A stretch of DNA of 64,000 nucleotides from Dillenia suffruticosa (taxonomy: Eukaryota > Streptophyta > Magnoliopsida > Dilleniales > Dilleniaceae). Where the stretch lies: contig JAVTVX010000035.1 in the NCBI GenBank assembly GCA_033439265.1, positions 16,208,001 to 16,272,000 on the forward strand. The letters run 5' to 3'. The notes below the pieces were generated by a model. It saw only the letters and a program-made list of their open reading frames with translations, was not told the DNA's origin and did no database searches. Below, in pieces: positions 1 through 10,499 of this stretch. A program made the position numbers and the translations under genes. Numbering within the stretch: position 1 is the first letter of the stretch; the number at the start of each line of letters is the position of its first letter.

Positions 1-324
1 TGTTTTCTTCAGACAGTGTCAGTAAAATCCTACGACTATGATTTGGGACTTCATCTGTTTTGATTTTGAAATATCCTTGAAGTGGCTGGGATGGCCACAT
101 TACATGCGTGCATGTACAGGAACCCCCTCCCCATTGTGTGCCGATGTGGGCTTGTGTGTACTGGGATGGACCGGATAGATCCTTTATATGTGTATTGTAT
201 TTGGAAAAAAAATATTGTACAGTTGGTTAGCCTTGCGGAGTCTCAGTATATGGGGAGGTTCTGCCCGTTTACCGAGACAACGCGGCGGCTGTTGCGTGGT
301 CGATCCGAGGATCGGGGCGTGACA
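1..324 (+). repeat. 3' end of the 5' LTR (partial)
   Basis: This is the terminal part of the left LTR, about 98% identical to 5809-6133. It ends TGACA, directly before the primer-binding site region. The start of this LTR lies outside the window. Confidence 0.88.
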
Positions 325-2186
325 GCTTTATTGGTATCAGAGCCAGGTTCACGATTTTAAAAGTTCGATGATTTTGAAACATTTTCAAATGTCTCCAAAT
401 GTCCCTGAAAGTTTTTCAAAGATTTTGAAAGGGTTTGTTTTAAAAATTGTGACTTTTAAAGGTTTATTTGTCAAGTGATGTACAAGAACTTTCCATGGAT
501 TCTTAGGAAATTAGAAATATTCTTTTTAGGGGGTTAAGCACCTGGGTTGGTATCTATTTTAAATTGTTAAGCTTAGACCCTCTCTGTAGAGCTTTGCTCC
601 CCATGCGAAGAGTAAGGAATCCGAATAGGATCTTTTCTATTCCACCTCCACAACCCGAATGATGTATCACTTTATAAATAGTTTCTTAATTGTGATTGAA
701 GACCTACCATGACTTGTTTGGTCAAATGATGAGTACTCTTGTAGAAATTCCTGTGAATCAATATCTTAACAAAGGATTTTTGGATGTCACCCCATTGGAA
801 GAATGTGAAAGTTAGGATGACTACTCCTATCGAGGATAATTTTTTTTTTTAGCAGGACCAAAAGAAGGTAGGAGTCTCAACTATTGATGGCAAATTAGGT
901 GTCACTAGAATTTAAAATTTTCTCCATCTCTCTTACTCATTATGGCCATTGATCACAAGCCCTAATGATGACATTATCATAGAAATCATTGTATTTCTCT
1001 GGCCTTCATATTATCTGGCGAAGTCAGCTAATTTTGTGGTTCCAAACTGCAACTTGCTTAGAAAGAGTGTAAATTTAGTTGGAGGTAAAATTAGCAAAGG
1101 TACATGCAGTTGTATCATGTTACTTGTAGGTGCTCTTGTCCGTTTCAGGCTCTATTGAGTATTTTGTTAAGGGGATATGATATGGATAAGTTTGAATGGA
1201 GTTAGCCATTGGGACATCTGACTATACTAAATGGAAGTATGAAGAGGCATGATTTGGTTACTAACATGGCTAGCCCTACTTAATGATAGCAAGACCAAGG
1301 TAATGGTATAGTGATTGGTCAAACTATGATGACATATGGGTTAAAAGGATAAATATAAGCATGTCCAACAGTTCATAGTTAGAACTCTATTGCTGTCTAG
1401 TTTCACTTGACATTATTACGTTCATGGTTGTAATTTGAAAAAGGGCAAAGCTTCCTAAATAAGTTTAAGCAGAGAAATGTATTTATCTTCTAGCTACATA
1501 GCTGCTTAGGGCCATTGTTACAGTGTTACCTACTCTATTAATCTGAACTCCAATGTGTTCTCACGCGGGCATAGTAATGACGTTCTAAACTCTTGTTTCT
1601 TTCTGAGATAAATCTTAGCCTAATAGTTAAAAAAAAAAAAAAAAAATTGCTTGTATCTTTATTTGAGATCTAGAAACATCTTTTACAAAAAAAAAAAAAA
1701 AAAAAAAGGGGGTTTTGGGGTTGGAATGGTATGTGCTGTAAAATGAAGGGTACTGTGTATTTTTTTGATTTGATGTCATCCTTGTCATGAATTACTGTGG
1801 TGAGTGAGACTCGAATCAAATAGTGGCTATGACAATGGCATTGGGAGTGATAAATGTTATGCTTAGCCTCTTGCATGCTTAATTAGGTTGTAGAGTAAAA
1901 GTCATTTCAAGGGACAATGGTGTAGTTTAATATAATGGTAGTTATGCTAGAGTTTTATAATTCATCAGCACAAGTATTATATGAGATTTTTATTTGTAGA
2001 ACCCAATTGGAATTTCGGACATGACTATACCTATATTGACTCATAATGTATGTCATGTTACTAGCAGACCAATGGAAAGATCCGCCCACATGGACCGAAG
2101 TATTTACCCTCTAATATGGGTGCTTGACTTCTTTAGATCAGCATTCTAGTATAAGTTTCTTTATTCATCTCTTGGAAAAGAAAAAA

Positions 2187-2237
<51 letters not shown>

Positions 2238-3296
2238 GTATATATATAGCATTGATGCCCGTACATTTATCGACACAGAGTTTATGAGTTTGATAGGGAC
2301 GTAGGTCAAAGGATTACTTGTGTTCTATCATTCTTCTGCCATTGGAAATGGAAAACCAAATATTTAGTTATTGGATTCTTCTGCTTTGAGATTGGTATTT
2401 TCGTTATTCATTTATGTTTAATTATTTTGTGGATCATTGAATAAGGTAATATAGAGTGGGTTTTGAGTCTATCTTTTTGGCCCTGGAGTGGGAAATAATG
2501 TCCCTTGTGACAATAGAGTTAGAAATAATGAAGCATGCATTTCTTGTCTTTAAACTTTGATAATTTGGGGGTTATAATGCAAACGCTAGGTGATATGTGG
2601 ATAAATATGCTTGATTTGATTTGGATAGAATATCGGTGATATTATATGATACTAAAGTTGATTGAGAATGATCGTGATAGAAGTATCTCGATTGAAAAGT
2701 TATCCAACTAAGGATTTGAGATTTAAAACTTAGAAGTATTCTAATATTGTCAATGGATTAAGTTTTATCACTTACTTGAGGCCATATCGAGGTGGATCTA
2801 CACTTCATCGTATACAAATTTGATGATAGATGGGTTTGTATACCTTTTATACTAAGTCTTAAGATTATGTGATGGCCATAAACACCATCTTGAAAGTTAT
2901 TTATCTCTAAGAATATATGTATTCTGGTTGCATCTATAGTTCATTTAATGAATCCTGAAAGTAGGGATAAATGTGATTATTGATATGAACATGGCAGGAT
3001 AATGGCCATTCTTATTTAGGGTCCTTTTGGAGGATAATTTAAGAAATTTTCATAGGTTTGAAGTCTTGATAAGCATTGAGGATGGTTATTGCAGCGCGAA
3101 TGAGTTCCACGTACTTCAATATTTTTCAATAAGAGGTTATCTGAGGTTGAAGAAAGGAGACTAAAGACATAGGTTGGTTATTGTATGAGTGGAAATTTTA
3201 GTTGATAATAAAGTGTGATTGAAAGGAATGAAACTAAGGGATCCAATTGTATTTTGAAATTTCGGGGACGAAATTTATTTTTAGGGGGTTAATAAT
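325..3296 (+). other. Non-coding interior of the LARD-like element
   Basis: About 3 kb between the LTRs. It is AT-rich and carries short A runs (about 1630-1706) and a TA/TATG microsatellite (about 2190-2247). The longest open frames are short and show no zinc knuckle, protease, reverse transcriptase or integrase motif. The only retrotransposon signals are the primer-binding site at the left and the GGGGACGAAATTT motif plus polypurine tract at the right. Confidence 0.75.
332..344 (+). other. Primer-binding site, tRNA-Met type
   Basis: TGGTATCAGAGCC lies 7 bases after the LTR end. This is the standard plant initiator tRNA-Met primer-binding sequence. Confidence 0.85.
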
Positions 3297-3306
3297 TGTA
3301 ATACCT

Positions 3307-3345
<39 letters not shown>

Positions 3346-6133
3346 AGAGAGAGGAGGTTCTGCGTTTTGGCCAAAACGCAGCACCTCCCTCTCCCCCAAA
3401 TCAATTAGGGCAAAAAGCCCTAAGTCTTTTCGTCTCCCTCTCACCTCTCCCGATTCTCTCCCTCTCCTCCGCCACTCTCTTCCCCTCCCTTTCACTGGCG
3501 ACCGCTGTCCACCACCGCACACGGCCACCGGCATAACCCCGTTTCTCTCTCTGCCTCTCGAACTCTCTCTCTCCTTCGCACACTTTCTCTCCTACAGCCG
3601 CGCCCGATTCACCGCCGCCAACACCCAGCCGCCGCTGCTCCTTCCTTTCCGCGAGCGCGCCATAGCCGCCTCACCTTCCTTCCGTGAGCGTTGCCCCTTC
3701 GCGAGCGCGACTGCAGCTCCTCCGCCGCAGCGCGATCTCTTATGTGCGAAACTGAGCTCTCCCTTGCGCGATCTTCCGCGAGCAGCGCGAGATCTCCCGC
3801 GAGCACCTCGCGATCTCCCGCGAGCAAGGCGCGACCCAGCGCGAGCAAGGCGCGACCTAGCACGAGCAGGGCGCGAACCCAGCGCGAGCAGCGCGCGAAC
3901 CCAGCACGAGCCAGCGCGCGACCCCAGCACGTCGTGCTACCCCAGCACGAGCACGAGCATGCTCCAGCGCGCGACCCACTGCTGCCTGCGAAGCCTTCTG
4001 CGGCCAGCAAGCCGGGCTGTGAGCTTGCGAGCCACCAGCGGGCCAGCCCACCAGCCGCCGGCCCGCGAGCCCGGGAGCCCGTGACCGGCTTTCCCTTTCG
4101 AGAGCTCACCTGCATCTTCACTGCAGGTGACGACTATGATTTGGTTGAAGTTCTAGGGTTTGGTGTTAGAAATTTAGTTGTTAATATATTTCAAATTTGA
4201 AAATATTACAGGAGCTCGGATCGAGTTGTAGGCGCACGGACGCTAGGGCTGCAAGCTACGGAAACTATAGGTGAGGGAAATTTAAATCCTTTCGATAAAT
4301 TGAGTGAATTTAGGGTAAGAGATCTTGTATATGTTTAGGATATATGTTATATTCGATCAGAATGTATTTTCTGACATTTTACATGTGATTATTAAGGTTA
4401 AGTATAGGATTTTATAGGAATTAGGCTGTTTAATACAAAAGAAGCATGCTAAGGGATGATAGAATCATGTTAGGTTGAATAGAATAGTTTTCTCAGAGTT
4501 TAAATTGAAATGTGTATGAAAAATATTATGGTTATGTAAAATTCAAAGAAAAATTGAGAAAATTGTTAGAAATTAGAGAAAATTTAGAAATATTGGGAAT
4601 TTAAGATCATTAGTGATGCAAAGAATCTTGGTTCCTGAAATTGAAGAATTTGGTATGTGCTAAATATAGAAAAGTTCAAAAAAAACCTAGAATTTGGGGT
4701 GAACTAACAATGAAATTGTGATTATTGGCATAGGATAACCTCTTCGAAGGTTGAGAAGGGTTACCTTGGATTAAATTTCGGAATTGGGAGTGGATACCCT
4801 CCCTAGAGGTGAGTGGATGGTTCATTGTGTAGTAAATGAGTAAAATGATTTGAAATTTTTTGAAAAATGATTTTGAATGATTTGTACATGTTTTATATGA
4901 AACTATTTGTGATTGTGAGATGTCTGAAATAGAAATTTAAATTACGAATGCATCCTATGAAATTATAAATGAATATGTGCCATTTGCATTGGATATTTGA
5001 TATGTGAATGCCTGTAGCATGATTTTGGAATTTGTTTGATTGATACATAGCACATTGATGGTAATTTGAACGATTTCGAAATGATGGTGCATGAGTGTAA
5101 TGGCTATAGTTATTCCCTCCACGGAGTGACCCGACGGGGTGGCGTGGTTGGGATTTTATTGCGAGAGAGGTATACGCGGCCTCTACTCTGTTACGTCGTA
5201 CTATCTGGATTGCACCCCGGGGAGGTACGAGCCAACGCCAGGGAAGGGGGTAGTGTTGTGATATTGAAATGGAAAATCCCCTGGCGGGCTTCCATCTTGG
5301 TTCGGCCAAACGCAGGACGGAAGTGATTTCGATGGGACCTTTGTGATTTTTTGAAAGAACATTTGATGTGGATGCATATTTTATGAATTATCTGATTTAT
5401 TGAAAATGTTTCGATATATATGAAGTGTTGTTTGAGATATATTTTGACATTCTCACATTCACCCCTTATTTATTACACAATCATATCATTGCACTCCACT
5501 CACGAGTATTTCCCAATACTCACCCCTCTTTAACATTTTTCAGAGGAAGTTTAAGTCTGCTGCAAAAATTGGAGCTTGGGAAGGTTTATTTGCTGTTTTG
5601 TGTAGGTATGATAGTAATGTAAGGTTATTTTAGTTGATTTGAAATCCATGGAAGGGAAGACTTGTTTACTTTCTTTTTAAATTTTATTTTTGGTAAAACT
5701 TATTGTTCGAATGGGACATTTGGTTCGAAATGTTGAATTTTGATATTTTCTTTTGATTTTACGAAGTTCTGTACATCTCATACTGTTTGGACTTTACTGA
5801 TGCTGGTTTGTTTTCTTCAGACAGTGTCAGTAAAATCCTACGACTATGATTTGGGACTTCATCTGTTTTGATTTTGAAATATCCTTGAAGTGGCTGGGAT
5901 GGCCACATTACATGCGTGCATGTACAGGAACCCCCTCCCCATTGTGTGCCGATGTGGGCTTTTGTGTACTAGGATGGACCGAATAGATCCTTTATATGTG
6001 TATTGTATTTGGAAAAAAAAATATTGTACAGTTGGTTAGCCTTGCGGAGTTTCGGTATATGGGGAGGTTCTGCCCGTTTACCGAGACAACGCGGCGGCTG
6101 TTGCGTGGTCGATCCGAGCATCGGGGCGTGACA
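3297..6133 (+). repeat. 3' LTR of the LARD-like element, about 2.84 kb
   Basis: It starts TGTAATACC just after the polypurine tract and ends GGGCGTGACA. It contains a long A tract (3311-3344), a perfect 22-bp palindrome (3360-3381), a CT-rich stretch (3385-3600) and a GC-rich array of short GCGAGCA/GCGCGA-type units (about 3640-4090). Several overlapping open frames on both strands at 3592-4200 are products of that low-complexity array and are not treated as genes. Confidence 0.86.
3640..4090. repeat. GC-rich imperfect tandem array inside the LTR
   Basis: Units such as GCGCGACC, GCGAGCA and CCAGCACGAG are repeated with variation. The block is strongly GC-rich within an AT-rich neighbourhood. 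It gives long but repetitive Arg/Ala/Ser-rich frames in several phases on both strands, which argues against coding. Confidence 0.8.
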
Positions 6134-6433
6134 AGAATCACAAGTGATTTTAGAGAGAGTAGTGCAAATCGGTTGTGGAGAAAATTTTCAAAATTGTTTC
6201 AAGAAGAAGTTGACTTTGAGGTGATCAAGGTAAAGTGGTTGAGAGATTGTTCTTATAAATTTAAGTAAAGAGTTTAAAGGTTCATTCCGACGATTCAACT
6301 CTCCTTGTAACCTTTTTCTAACAATTAGAGTTTTTTTTTAAATTAAATCTGATAATACTCGAATCGGATTAATTAGAATATGGTAGCTGGATACGATTGG
6401 TTATTAAAAAAAAATGAGAGAGAAAGAGAGGAG
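6134..6433. other. Spacer, nothing recognised
   Basis: Unique-looking AT-rich DNA right of the LTR end. If the element left a 5-bp target duplication it would begin AGAAT here, but the left copy is outside the window. I see no gene. Confidence 0.6.
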
Positions 6434-6640
6434 TAATTGCCTATCCTAACCAGCCATCCTTCCATATATTTATTGGACTACCGTCTCCAATACACCGACT
6501 CCACTCCCAAGTCAAATGCCAAACCCTTTTTACTGCCTTGCCATGCTGGAAAGCCTGTCTTTCCAATCTAGACATTCTAATGTCTCCGCCTTCTAAACCA
6601 GGTTGTCCATTTCCTCTCATCATTTGAAACAATTCTCCAA
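6434..6640 (-). pseudogene. LINE ORF2 scrap, region after the reverse transcriptase
   Basis: The - strand frame ends with residues IGDGSPINIWKDGWLG, matching the conserved GDG-x-x-I-x-I-W-x-D-x-W block that lies between the reverse transcriptase and the zf-RVT domain of plant L1-type LINEs. Only about 60 codons are left, and no poly-A tail or target duplication was recognised. Bases 6640-6760 may belong to the same insertion, but I could not match them to a family. Confidence 0.6.
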
Positions 6641-6769
6641 TTGTGCAGCCATGTTTCTAGCTTCTAGCTTTACAGCAAAGAACTCCGAGTCCGAGCCCCC
6701 TTCTAATCTCCTAGATTCTACTATGCTATCCCAATCCACTAAGTGGGGGTTGTTACAAATCATATTTGT

Positions 6770-8185
6770 ATTTATATTTTTTAAATATCAATCATACATA
6801 GACGTGCAATATACATATTATTTTTACATGATTCAAATTTTACTTTGTCTTTTTATGTTATAAAATTTTCATAATATATGTTACATCTCCAACATTTGCA
6901 TCATATTTTAGTTCAAGAACATACTATACTGAATATGCAATTTCAAATTTAAAATGACAACTAAACTACCATTGTAATGATCACATCTGTATTCAATGAA
7001 TAGAAATTTATTTTTTACTAGATATATTCCCAGATTTATTTCTTTCTCTCACTAATAATTAGTTTCTTGACATTGGTTTAAAAAATTGGATGTCCCAAGA
7101 TCTTGTATATATTCTTTATGTCCTAGTGTCATACTTTCCCCGACAAGTTTGATGTTCATGGTTTTAATTAATTCCTAATTTCCTACGTCAGTCCGGTTCA
7201 AGATGGGTGAACCGGTCAGTCAAAAAGGGGTCAAACTAGGGTCGAGTCGATTTCAACCGCTGGACGAAGAAGCGACCGGGCAAGGATTTGGAAGGTGTTC
7301 CATAACAAAGCTCATTGCCCAGCCGCACCATTATTTCATTCCCACCTATCTTCCGGTCATCTTTTCCGGCCACTTCCCGGTCGTAATCTGGAGATTCTGG
7401 CGACAGAGATGTTCTCTACATTACATGAATATTGAACAATGATGCGTTTTCTTCTTTCTTCTCGTACGATTTGCTGTCCAAATTCCTTCGCCATGTGTGC
7501 GTGGTAATTGCCAGCTTGCCCTTTTTTATTTATTTATTTATTTTTTGTTTCTTTTGGTTGGTTGGATGATGGTAAGTAGGTTAAGGAAATCTAGATGATT
7601 TGAAACTTCTATAAAATCCAAGTTGGATTGTTTATTTTGCTTCCTCTCTTTTCAACTTGTTCTCACTTTTCAAAATTGTCTCTCTTAACATTCTCTAACG
7701 ATGTCCAAAGACATATTGATGAGATATCTTTTGTTATCTTATACGTTATAATTATAAATTAAAAATATTGATGTATTTATGAGTGAGAGAAAAAAAAAAT
7801 GTAATTCAGATATAGTTATGGATATTTATAGAAATTCAATGGTAATGATTTAATGGTTATAACTCAGCCAATAAATATAATTTTATATAATTATGTTATT
7901 TTAAAATTGGTAGTTATTCATATGAAGTCTCTCATTCCTTTATATTGTTTTATTTCAACATATCTCAATTTTAATCAAACTCAACATTTCCATCATTAAA
8001 ATATAATTTTCTCAAATCATAATATTTTAGAATCTTGCCTATACAACACTCCAACTATCTTACGTGGAATTTGGATTCAAGTTATCGTAAAGTATTTTTA
8101 AAATCCCTATATTATGAATTATATATATATATATATATATATGATTCAAGTTATCGTAAAGTATTTTTAAAATCCCTATATTATG

Positions 8186-8223
<38 letters not shown>

Positions 8224-8550
8224 ATAATATATTCATGCTTTGAAGATTGAAATTTACCTTTTAAAGGAAAAAAGAAAAAAAGTGAAACAGCAAATATAGA
8301 AAACAGTGATGATACATAATTGAGGTAAAACTATTAATGTTAGCAGAGAGAATTTTATGGTGACAGAACGAACTAATAATAGAACCTATAGTAAGTGATA
8401 CATTATGTGCATTCTTTACTTCATAACCACCTCATTCACTTAACCATAATTGTCTCACTCAGAGAATTATGTGTAGAGAGAGAGGGAGAGAGAGAGGGGG
8501 GGCTTTTTTTCCTATCTTTGGGGCGTGAACATGTGATGATGCATGTGACT
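6770..8550. other. Intergenic DNA upstream of the MYB gene
   Basis: Mostly AT-rich spacer. A less AT-rich block at about 7180-7440 holds a 79-codon + strand frame with no recognisable domain. A tandem duplication lies at 8074-8217. No gene is called. Confidence 0.6.
8074..8217. repeat. 69-bp tandem duplication with TA microsatellite
   Basis: The unit beginning GATTCAAGTTATCGTAAAG at 8074 is repeated at 8143. Each copy ends in a (TA)n run, and the two copies differ mainly in TA length. This looks like a recent duplication mediated by the microsatellite. Confidence 0.9.
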
Positions 8551-8551
8551 C

Positions 8552-8659
8552 TAAAGAAGAGAAAAGACGGTGAAAAATTCACCTTCCATCATCTGACTTT
8601 CTTCCCAAAAAAAAAAAAAAAAAAAAATTAAAGTCCTTTCTCATATAAAGAAGAAAAAG
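8552..8659 (+). promoter_or_regulatory. Cluster of [A/T]AAAG (DOF-type) motifs upstream of MYB60
   Basis: Five + strand [A/T]AAAG motifs occur in about 110 bp, at 8552-8556, 8562-8566, 8629-8633, 8646-8650 and 8655-8659. They lie roughly 100-200 bp before the TATA box. Clustered AAAG motifs, targets of DOF factors, are known to drive guard-cell expression of Arabidopsis MYB60. The motif is short and the region is A-rich, so chance is possible. Confidence 0.5.
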
Positions 8660-8757
8660 CTTTGGAGGTGCGTGTGTGCATGTGTATCTGTGACTAAGCT
8701 AGAAGGTAGATCACATTGGGTGAAAAATTGGGGTGTATGCTTCTGTCAAGTCACCTC

Positions 8758-8768
8758 TATATATAAAC
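8758..8768 (+). promoter_or_regulatory. Probable TATA box of the MYB gene
   Basis: CTATATATAAA lies about 85 bases before the start codon. A transcription start near 8790 would give a leader of about 60 bases that includes the GA repeat at 8824-8842. Confidence 0.6.
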
Positions 8769-8823
8769 ACACTCACATGTTGCAACTATCTGGCAAAGTC
8801 TCTCTGGGGCAGAAAAACAAGTT

Positions 8824-8844
8824 GAGAGAGAGAGAGAGAGAGAA
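8824..8844 (+). repeat. (GA)n in the MYB 5' leader
   Basis: GA dinucleotide run just before the start codon. Such tracts are common in plant 5' leaders. Confidence 0.85.
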
Positions 8845-8849
8845 GAGAA

Positions 8850-10273
8850 ATGGGAAAACCCTCATGCTGTGATAAGGGGGGAATCAAGAAAGGGCCTTGG
8901 ACCCCTGAAGAAGACATCATTTTAGTATCTTATATCCAAGAGCATGGTCCCGGAAATTGGAGATCGGTACCCACAAACACTGGTCTGTCTAAATTTGTGT
9001 CCATGTTTTTCTTTCTTTCTTTTTTTTTTTTTAATATTTCCTTTTTTCTATTTATAAAATTGAATGAAAAAAAAAAAAATTCGTGTTCTAGTCCAAATTA
9101 ATTTGTACTATTTTTCTCTTTTCATCATATTGTAGGGTTGCTAAGGTGCAGCAAAAGTTGCCGGCTTAGATGGACTAATTACCTCAAACCGGGAATCAAG
9201 CGCGGAAACTTCACTCCTCATGAAGAAGGGATGATCATTCACTTGCAAGCTTTACTGGGTAACAAGTAATTCTCAACATCTTCATCTGCTCATCCCCTTT
9301 TTTTGGGGGGGGGGAGGGAGAGAGAGAGAGAGAGGGGACATAGTAATAATATCAGTTCTTTTCTTGCTACTGTTTTTTTCACACGTATATTATTTTTGCA
9401 TCCTTCCTCTTTAATTTGGGATTTTGGTTGTCTTTGATTCAAAAAGAAAGAAAATTGAGATTCTTACAATATTCTTACTAGTTAGGGTAAAATAATGGAA
9501 AGAATGGAACAAAAATGTGAGTGAAAGATCTCAACCAGCTACTGTATTTATTTATATGATATGTGTGTGTGTGTGTACGCGTATTGATGAACAGATGGGC
9601 AGCAATAGCTTCCTACCTTCCACAAAGAACAGATAATGACATAAAGAACTACTGGAACACTCATCTCAAGAAGAAGCTCAAGAAATTCCAATCATCCCTT
9701 TATCCTCACATGAGTAGTTCTCCACAATCTGATCATCCAATCAACTTGATTTCATCATCTGATAATCAAACAAGGAGCAGCTTAGACATGATCTCCCACA
9801 ACAACAGCAAACACTCCTCGTCAACATATGCTTCAAGCACCGAAAACATCTCAAGACTTTTGGAAGGATGGATGAGAACATCACCAAAAATTAACAATAT
9901 GCAAAAGCTTAGCCCAAACAATGGGAATCAAAGCACTTCTCTTCAGTCATATAAGCCTGAGTCTGAGCAACAAGGAAGTGAATTGATTTCTTATGAAGAT
10001 TTAGACTCTATACTATCATTTGATAACTTCAGCTGCAATGTTGGTAATTGGGAGAAGTCATCTTGTGATTCTACCACAAAATATCTCAAAGGCTCTCAAG
10101 GGTCCGCTGCCGTTGTTGATCAGCATGATGAGAAGATTCTATTAGTAGCTGACAAAAAGCATAGGACAAATGAGAATAATGGCAATCCTCCATTGTCATA
10201 CATTGAGAAATGGTTATTGGATGAAGCAGCTGGTCACGTAGAGGAGATGATGGAGCTGTCTCCAATGTGTTGA
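8850..10273 (+). CDS. MYB60: R2R3-MYB transcription factor, MYB60 orthologue (subgroup 1)
   Basis: DNA-binding transcription factor; in Arabidopsis, MYB60 acts in guard cells and promotes stomatal opening. Exons are 8850-8982, 9136-9265 and 9595-10273, with GT-AG introns at the two canonical R2R3-MYB positions, giving 313 codons. The protein starts [18 protein letters not shown]2 has Trp17, Trp37 and Trp57; R3 has Phe70 in place of the first Trp, then Trp89 and Trp108. Residues 20-112 match AtMYB60 almost throughout, including [20 protein letters not shown] and [17 protein letters not shown]. The tail keeps [17 protein letters not shown] (about 166-182) and a C-terminal IEKWLLDE block, both typical of MYB60. 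The start fits the invariant MG[RK]P N-terminus. The MYB30/94/96 relatives share the DNA-binding domain, but the tail favours MYB60. Nothing looks broken. Confidence 0.95.
8983..9135 (+). other. MYB intron 1
   Basis: GT-AG intron splitting the Gly45 codon after VPTNT, the conserved first intron site of R2R3-MYB genes. It is T/A-rich. Confidence 0.92.
9266..9594 (+). other. MYB intron 2
   Basis: GT-AG intron splitting the Lys88 codon just before Trp89. It contains G and GA runs (about 9305-9335) and a GT repeat (about 9561-9575). An open frame running in from 9563 is an intron artefact; the coding exon starts at 9595. Confidence 0.92.
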
Positions 10274-10491
10274 TATTTTTCATCATCTTCATGCATCTCA
10301 TGACTCTCCTACATCATTGAACTAAGAAAACAAACAAGAAGAGAGGATCAAACAAGGGAAGAGGGAAAATTTGTGTTTGATTCTAACTTAATGTAGGTTA
10401 AGTTAGCTTTTGTTGGGGTTCTAAAATGTTAGAATCTCTTCTCAGATGTAATTTTCTTGAGTTTTTATTCTTCAATGGATTATCTCGAACT

Positions 10492-10497
10492 AATAAA
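10492..10497 (+). terminator. AATAAA polyadenylation signal candidate for the MYB gene
   Basis: AATAAA lies about 220 bases after the stop codon, in a T-rich 3' region. Confidence 0.5.
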
Positions 10498-10499
10498 TC

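Larger units (their letters stand above)
1..6133 (+). mobile_element. Ty3/gypsy (Tekay/Del-like) LTR retrotransposon fossil, LARD-like, left end outside window
   Basis: The first 324 bases recur almost exactly at 5809-6133, so the window opens inside the 5' LTR. The 5' LTR ends in TGACA and is followed by TGGTATCAGAGCC (332-344), a tRNA-Met primer-binding site. Before the 3' LTR are the motif TTTCGGGGACGAAATTT and a G-rich polypurine tract (about 3281-3290), a pairing typical of Tekay/Del chromoviruses. The roughly 3-kb interior has no reading frame recognisable as gag or pol, so it resembles a non-autonomous LARD that would depend on enzymes of a related element. The LTR parts that can be compared differ at about six bases and one length change in 324, which is on the order of a million years at commonly used plant rates. 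Confidence 0.87.

Noticed and set aside
82-360. 92-codon frame at the left edge, with a similar frame at 5996-6268
   Set aside because: Both cover the LTR end; they arise from the same non-coding repeat.
3640-4090. CRISPR-like or satellite array
   Set aside because: Units are short, variable and without unique spacers; the region is inside a plant LTR.
3592-4200. Overlapping open frames of 106-170 codons on both strands
   Set aside because: They lie in a GC-rich tandem array within an LTR, are open in several phases at once, and encode low-complexity Arg/Ala/Ser sequence.
7203-7442. 79-codon + strand frame upstream of MYB60
   Set aside because: No domain, no conserved motif and no supporting promoter context; left as spacer.
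10086-10301. 71-codon - strand frame
   Set aside because: Shadow of MYB exon 3.
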